A program made the position numbers and the translations under genes. Below are positions 6,091-8,972 of a stretch of 8,972 bases of DNA, piece after piece. Under the pieces are notes generated by a model, which had not been told where the DNA came from, did not search any database, and saw nothing but the letters and a program-made list of their open reading frames with translations. The stretch is from JBCCBI01 sp039034155 (lineage in GTDB: Bacteria; Deinococcota; Deinococci; Deinococcales; Trueperaceae), in the NCBI GenBank assembly GCA_039034155.1, contig JBCCBI010000224.1, positions 1 to 8,972 of the forward strand, given 5' to 3'. Within the stretch, counting starts at the first letter, position 1; every line of letters begins with the position of its first letter.

Positions 6091-6318
6091 TCACTTGAGC
6101 AGTAACCAACCCAGCAAGATACACCCCAACCCTAAGATGCCAAGGATTCTATCTCGACGCCACCGCATGACATCAATCTTTCTGAGCTTCCCCTTCTGAA
6201 TTCTCTGGACAGTGGTGTAGCTTACCCAAGCTGAGTAAAGCCTGTGGTGGAGCATGTAAGAAGCAACTAGACAAACACTGCCTAACACGAATAAAAGTAC
6301 AGATAAGATCATCAGCAT
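6091..6318 (-). CDS. Small two-helix membrane protein, unknown
   Basis: From ATG 6318 the product is 75 residues. One hydrophobic helix covers about 1-22 (MLMILSVLLFVLGSVCLVAS) and a second about 56-74 (RILGILGLGCILLGWLLL). A basic stretch between them (QKGKLRKIDVMRWRRDR) probably faces the cytosol. An in-frame TTG at 6351 would add 11 residues but lies inside the loop and stem of a hairpin, so it is less likely. AGG seven bases before ATG 6318 is only a weak ribosome-binding site. It converges on the VOC gene and lies downstream of the 6400-6900 gene. No family is recognised, and it could be spurious. Confidence 0.5.
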   Translation of the reverse strand: MLMILSVLLFVLGSVCLVASYMLHHRLYSAWVSYTTVQRIQKGKLRKIDVMRWRRDRILGILGLGCILLGWLLLK

Positions 6319-6337
6319 TGATAGCCTAAAAAGTGAC

Positions 6338-6369
6338 AACCTCTCGCACAAAAATACTAGCGAGAGGTT
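6338..6369 (-). terminator. Strong 10-bp hairpin, probable terminator or attenuator
   Basis: AACCTCTCGC (6338-6347) and GCGAGAGGTT (6360-6369) pair perfectly around a 12-base A-rich loop. On the - strand it starts 31 bases past the stop of the 6400-6900 gene. The stem ends in TT, then GTCAC, then TTTTT, so the U-run is interrupted. It probably ends the transcript of the two genes upstream, partially or fully, and lies in the leader of the small membrane-protein gene. Confidence 0.6.
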
Positions 6370-6399
6370 AACTTATTGTTGCTGCAGTTGGTTGGTAGG

Positions 6400-6900
6400 T
6401 TAGTGGCTAAACCCAAAAAGCTCATCAGCAAGGTCGTTGAGCATGGTTTGGGTAAACACGCGCTTGCCCTCAGCTAAGGCTTCTTTGGGTGGGTAGTAAC
6501 GCAAGGTACGGTAGGTGTGCGACTCAAACGGGTGCAAGATAGCCTCTTTGAATACCGCATGGCGCGGGCTAGCATTGAGCAGCAGCACAGGCTTACCGTC
6601 TGGGTCAGACAAACTAGCACTCATAATGGTTGTGGGTAGGTCATAAGGTCGTGACATGCGGTAGATGTAGTCAGTAAAGTCGGCTTCTTTTTCAAACAAG
6701 ACGCCGTCGTGTTCATCAGCATAGGCACGCATCCAGTCAAGTAGTTCAGCCCACTTGGCGTAAAACGCGCGGTCATCTTCAGTTAAGCGCTCTTCTAAAA
6801 TAACTTCGTTAGAAACAGGTACGGTTTCTTCTGCCATAGCGTCAGTGTATCGCATTGGGCCTAGCTCGAGCACAACCTGCCACTCAAATACACTAAACAT
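6400..6900 (-). CDS. Unrecognised soluble protein coupled to the MBL-fold gene
   Basis: The 166-residue product has no family that I recognise and no signal peptide or membrane helix. The middle is acidic and helical (about 30-75: LEERLTEDDRAFYAKWAELL). A more strand-like part follows with DLPTTIMSASLSDPDGKPVL, then LLLNASPRHAVFKEAILHP. The pattern suggests a compact alpha/beta domain. ATG 6900 overlaps the last eight bases of the MBL-fold gene (ATGTTTAG), so translation is probably coupled. Internal ATGs at 6855 and 6837 are possible alternative starts, and the residues before them (about 1-21) look less conserved in style. The shared transcript with the MBL-fold gene suggests a joint role, otherwise unknown. 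Confidence 0.75.
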   Translation of the reverse strand: MFSVFEWQVVLELGPMRYTDAMAEETVPVSNEVILEERLTEDDRAFYAKWAELLDWMRAYADEHDGVLFEKEADFTDYIYRMSRPYDLPTTIMSASLSDPDGKPVLLLNASPRHAVFKEAILHPFESHTYRTLRYYPPKEALAEGKRVFTQTMLNDLADELFGFSH

Positions 6901-7579
6901 AATCCAGCACTAACGCCCGGGTACTTGCTGGCAAGGCGTCTTTGGTGAGCGTCACCGTACTATCACAGGCAAAATCCACATCGTCATCGTTAAAAAGCTG
7001 CAAAAACTCAGTGATCCAAAAACTATTGCGCGGTTTGTAGCGTATCGTGCGAAAGTGCATCGGCACCACTAGTTTAGGCTTAGCATGATCAATAAGCACT
7101 TTGAGATCAGGCATAGCAAGGGTTGGATAGCCGCCCGCCAAAGCAAGTAGCACATCTACATCTCGAAAGAACTCGAGCTGGTCTTCCGTAAGGGGGTTGC
7201 CGGCATCGCCAGTATGCCCTACGCTGATGCCATCCACCTCAAAGCGGTACATCGCGTTTTGCTCAGGGTCGTGCGTGGGGTGATTGTGGACTTCCATGAC
7301 GGTAATCGCACTTACATCAACATGCTGCACGGTGCGACTGCCTGTATCGCCGTCACCGGCCGTAGCAATGTCTAGGGTATTAATAACCTCAGGATTACCG
7401 GGAATAAGGTGACCATTATTATGAAAGTCATCCACTGCAGATGACATGAGCACAAGATCAGCAGGCGTGTCGTAGGGTTTATAGCCTGAGGTTTCGGGGT
7501 TGTGCGGGTCCGTGATAATGACCTTGCCACTGCTATCTTGAATACCCAAGGTGGCGTGACCGTACCAAGTAAGCTGCAT
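6893..7579 (-). CDS. Metallo-beta-lactamase-fold protein, UlaG-like, degenerate HxHxDH
   Basis: The 228-residue protein opens with MQLTWYGHATLGIQDSSGKV and VIITDPHNPETSGY, typical of UlaG-like members of the metallo-beta-lactamase fold (hydrolases of lactones, phosphodiesters and similar bonds). Later metal-site features are kept: EVHNHPTH (97-103), VGHTGDAG (120-127, His122/Asp125), ALAGGYPTLAMPD and VVPMHFRT (His175). The first motif, normally THxHxDH, reads SSAVDDFHNNGH at 46-57, so the two leading histidines and the one after Asp are replaced. It may bind one metal, use a different site, or be non-catalytic. ATG 7579 is preceded by GAAAGGA at good spacing. It is divergent from the DdrA-like gene and overlaps the next gene by eight bases. 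Confidence 0.85.
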   Translation of the reverse strand: MQLTWYGHATLGIQDSSGKVIITDPHNPETSGYKPYDTPADLVLMSSAVDDFHNNGHLIPGNPEVINTLDIATAGDGDTGSRTVQHVDVSAITVMEVHNHPTHDPEQNAMYRFEVDGISVGHTGDAGNPLTEDQLEFFRDVDVLLALAGGYPTLAMPDLKVLIDHAKPKLVVPMHFRTIRYKPRNSFWITEFLQLFNDDDVDFACDSTVTLTKDALPASTRALVLDYV

Positions 7580-7799
7580 AATATGTCCTTTCTAAACCTG
7601 TGACCCGACGATTGGGCCTGATAAACAACTTTTTTTGAAACTGATAACGTGTTTTAAGGCTATCAAGTCTGTATATACATTGCATCACTTTGGTTAACAG
7701 CGTTAGCAGCAAGTGGCTCGAGATAGTTATATGCGTTTGTTGATAAACTTGCCTATTATTTACCCGTTACACCCTAACCAGCCAAATTTAATTGACAGG
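7580..7799. other. Divergent control region between MBL-fold and DdrA-like genes
   Basis: No gene is seen. It carries a 10-bp palindrome TGTATATACA (7670-7679), a T-run at 7630-7636 with no stem before it, a CTCGAG copy at 7717-7722, and an imperfect inverted repeat AGTTAT (7725-7730) / ATAAACT (7743-7749). The known Deinococcus radiation/desiccation response motif is not recognisable. The promoter for the - strand gene could not be assigned. Confidence 0.4.
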
Positions 7800-7805
7800 T
7801 ATAAT
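7800..7805 (+). promoter_or_regulatory. Consensus -10 box of the DdrA-like gene, leaderless arrangement
   Basis: TATAAT is a perfect -10 hexamer and ends seven bases before ATG 7813, so transcription should begin at or next to the start codon. There is no Shine-Dalgarno sequence before that ATG, which fits a leaderless mRNA. TTGACA at 7792-7797 is a perfect -35 match but is only two bases from the -10 box, so it cannot pair with it. An in-frame TTG at 7792 lies upstream of the -10 box and is not a likely start. Confidence 0.65.
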
Positions 7806-7812
7806 CGTTTGT

Positions 7813-8514
7813 ATGGATGCAGAAACCCTCCTGCACATTAACCACGCGTTTGACCCAGAGCAGCTCGTCTGGCGCGTAGTGGAACTCGCTGACGATGAAC
7901 ATCACGCTCGAGTGCGTCCTCAGTTAGATATGCTTGCCGTGCGCGCGCGCCTTAACACGGTGCTCACGCCTACTGGCTGGTCATACCGCTTTGACCCAGT
8001 GAATGGTGCCATAAGTTGCACACTTAGCCTAGGTGAGCTTAGCCGCGCCGCGCTGGTGAGTTTAAATAGCCCGGTGCCGCTAGATACTAATACTCGCGCC
8101 CACGATGCGTTTGTCTACGCTGCCGAAGGCTTTGGGATACTTCCTCCAGCCGACGTAACTGCCCAATACTGGGTGGAGTTTGATGCTGAGCAACGCACCA
8201 TCCTTTACGAACCTGAGTTACTACCCGGTTTGGTGTCAGGGTCATCACCAGAACTTGCGAGCCTCGGTGAAGCCTCACCAGCAAATGAGCAGCTAGTTGC
8301 AGATAGTAAACCTCTTACAGACAGCAAACCTGTGGTTAAATCTGAAGGTCAACAAGCTATTGACAAAGTGATGGAACGCCTGAACGCACAAGGACAGGGG
8401 CTCGAGGCTGCTAAGTTAGCTATCACTTATAACGGTTACGGCGATAATCCCGATATGGCCCGCGAGTTCTACGGCAAACTGCGCGACCTGCTGATGGCTG
8501 AAAGTAGTTCTTAA
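7813..8514 (+). CDS. ddrA: DdrA-like Rad52-family single-strand DNA end-binding protein
   Basis: DdrA of Deinococcus binds 3' single-stranded DNA ends, protects them from nucleases and may promote annealing. The 233-residue product has the Rad52/DdrA core pattern: a helix with VRARLNTVLTPTGWSYRFDP (about 45-64), a beta-sheet run with ISCTLSLGEL, then THAHDAFVYAAEGFGI-like residues near 97-112 (here NTRAHDAFVYAAEGFGILPP) and a strand with YWVEFD. A low-complexity linker (about 142-178) joins a C-terminal helical segment (DKVMERLNAQGQGLEAAKLA, then REFYGKLRDLL) like the DdrA tail. The start is ATG 7813, chosen from the -10 box seven bases upstream. It is divergent from the MBL-fold gene and lies upstream of a metallophosphoesterase. 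Orthology to ddrA proper, rather than a paralogue, is inferred. Confidence 0.75.
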   Translation: MDAETLLHINHAFDPEQLVWRVVELADDEHHARVRPQLDMLAVRARLNTVLTPTGWSYRFDPVNGAISCTLSLGELSRAALVSLNSPVPLDTNTRAHDAFVYAAEGFGILPPADVTAQYWVEFDAEQRTILYEPELLPGLVSGSSPELASLGEASPANEQLVADSKPLTDSKPVVKSEGQQAIDKVMERLNAQGQGLEAAKLAITYNGYGDNPDMAREFYGKLRDLLMAESSS

Positions 8515-8525
8515 GGATGTTTTTA

Positions 8526-8570
8526 ATGTCTGAGCTATTTGAGGCTGGAATATTTGAGGCTGGGTCGTGA
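8526..8570 (+). CDS. Possible 14-residue ORF with a duplicated five-codon unit
   Basis: ATG 8526 opens MSELFEAGIFEAGS and stops at TGA 8568-8570, overlapping the metallophosphoesterase GTG 8567 as GTGA. AAGGA (8513-8517), which overlaps the ddrA stop codon, is a good ribosome-binding site eight bases before the ATG. The 13-base sequence TATTTGAGGCTGG occurs twice (8536-8548 and 8551-8563), giving the repeated LFEAG/IFEAG. The second copy also supplies the GAGG seven bases before GTG 8567. It may be a real micro-ORF used for coupling, or a relic of a longer N-terminus. Confidence 0.4.
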   Translation: MSELFEAGIFEAGS

Positions 8571-8911
8571 TTAAGCTAGTTGCTATCGGCGACGTTCACG
8601 GCCTCTGGGGCACCGTTTGGAGAATTTTACGGGCAGCATCTGCAGTAGATGCTGACGGCAAACCAACACCGCCTGTGCTCGAGGGACGCATGCATATCAT
8701 CTTTATAGGTGACCTTGTTCATTACAAAGATGCCGCTGGCTACGCCAAGGCCATCGGTGTGGATGTTTACGACCCAACCGACAGCGAGCAACTCGTCCGC
8801 GCAGCTAAAACTCAGATTCGTGACCTAAGACGCTTTAAAAGCTACATGGACGCTGCTGCTGGGAACGTTACGGACCAATGGTCATCGCAGTCACGATTTC
8901 CCGGCTGTTGA
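8567..8911 (+). CDS. Metallophosphoesterase, frame broken and 3' end outside window
   Basis: The N-terminus has the calcineurin-like signature LVAIGDVHG (Asp9, His11) and the second metal motif IIFIGDLVHYKD (Asp49), so it belongs to the metallophosphoesterase family, which hydrolyses phosphomono- or diesters in proteins, nucleotides or DNA. The frame stops at TGA 8909, just where the third motif (GNHD) is expected. After AAAGNVTD the homologous reading seems to pass to frame 'PMVIA' (8875-8889) and then to HDFPAVEKDGQGPLFDH (8892 onward), which stays open to 8972. This implies two deletions (one base, then about seven), with the GN of GNHD lost. It may be a pseudogene or sequence error near the contig end. 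GTG 8567 overlaps a small ORF stop; the gene follows ddrA by 52 bases. Confidence 0.7.
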   Translation: MIKLVAIGDVHGLWGTVWRILRAASAVDADGKPTPPVLEGRMHIIFIGDLVHYKDAAGYAKAIGVDVYDPTDSEQLVRAAKTQIRDLRRFKSYMDAAAGNVTDQWSSQSRFPGC

Positions 8912-8972
8912 GAAAGATGGTCAGGGGCCGCTCTTCGACCACGCGCAGATCTACATCTTTACCGTTCTGATC

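Noticed and set aside
7621..7645. Terminator at the T-run 7630-7636
   Set aside because: No GC-rich stem precedes the run on the + strand, and the region is a divergent promoter area.
7727..7746. Radiation/desiccation response motif before the DdrA-like gene
   Set aside because: TTAT...ATAA spans 20 bases and lacks the inner matches of the 17-base Deinococcus motif; the 10-bp palindrome at 7670-7679 does not match it either.
7792..7805. TTGACA and TATAAT as a -35/-10 pair
   Set aside because: They are separated by only two bases; a working pair needs about 17. Only the TATAAT was kept.
1..8972. Prophage, insertion sequence, CRISPR array or defence island
   Set aside because: No transposase, integrase, regularly spaced repeats, toxin-antitoxin pair or restriction enzyme was seen; recognised genes are metabolic, regulatory or repair-related.

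Overview
The window looks like a chromosomal segment from a bacterium of the Deinococcota, perhaps a moderate-GC relative of Deinococcus/Truepera. This is inferred from four things: a DdrA/Rad52-type repair protein, a Thermus-type single-chain glycyl-tRNA synthetase, a T-box leader that seems built for translational control, and start codons that sit only 7-10 bases after a -10 box (leaderless or near-leaderless transcripts, common in Deinococcus). No phage genes, transposases, CRISPR arrays, tRNAs or rRNAs were seen.

Layout. Bases 2-175 hold the 3' end of a Nudix-like gene on the + strand. A small four-helix membrane protein on the - strand (325-774) is divergent from a FAD-dependent oxidoreductase of the DAO/MnmC2 type (941-1966, +). 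The oxidoreductase gene meets glyS (1963-3513, -) tail to tail, with a 4-base stop-codon overlap. glyS is preceded by a T-box leader (about 3514-3760, -), so glycyl-tRNA synthetase synthesis probably responds to uncharged tRNA-Gly. Next on the + strand come a histone-tail/AhpD-like peroxidase (4034-4738), a clear rho-independent terminator, an AraC-type regulator (4828-5568) and a VOC/glyoxalase-fold protein (5639-6049). On the - strand a UlaG-like metallo-beta-lactamase-fold protein (6893-7579) is followed, with an 8-base overlap, by an unrecognised protein (6400-6900), then by a hairpin and a small two-helix membrane protein (6091-6318). Divergent from these, the DdrA-like gene (7813-8514, +) leads into a metallophosphoesterase (8567-) whose reading frame breaks near the window edge.

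How the parts may work together. Several genes fit stress protection: DNA-end binding (DdrA-like), a peroxidase with a DNA-binding-like tail, a VOC protein, a Nudix protein and a metallophosphoesterase. They lie in separate transcription units and no dedicated multi-gene system is evident. The most unusual signals are the excess of the hexamer CTCGAG (16 copies) with a 3.2-kb stretch lacking it, the glyS T-box with a Shine-Dalgarno-sequestering hairpin, the lysine-rich peroxidase tail, a metallo-beta-lactamase-fold protein that has lost its HxHxDH histidines, and two tiny ORFs whose stop codons overlap downstream GTG starts as GTGA.
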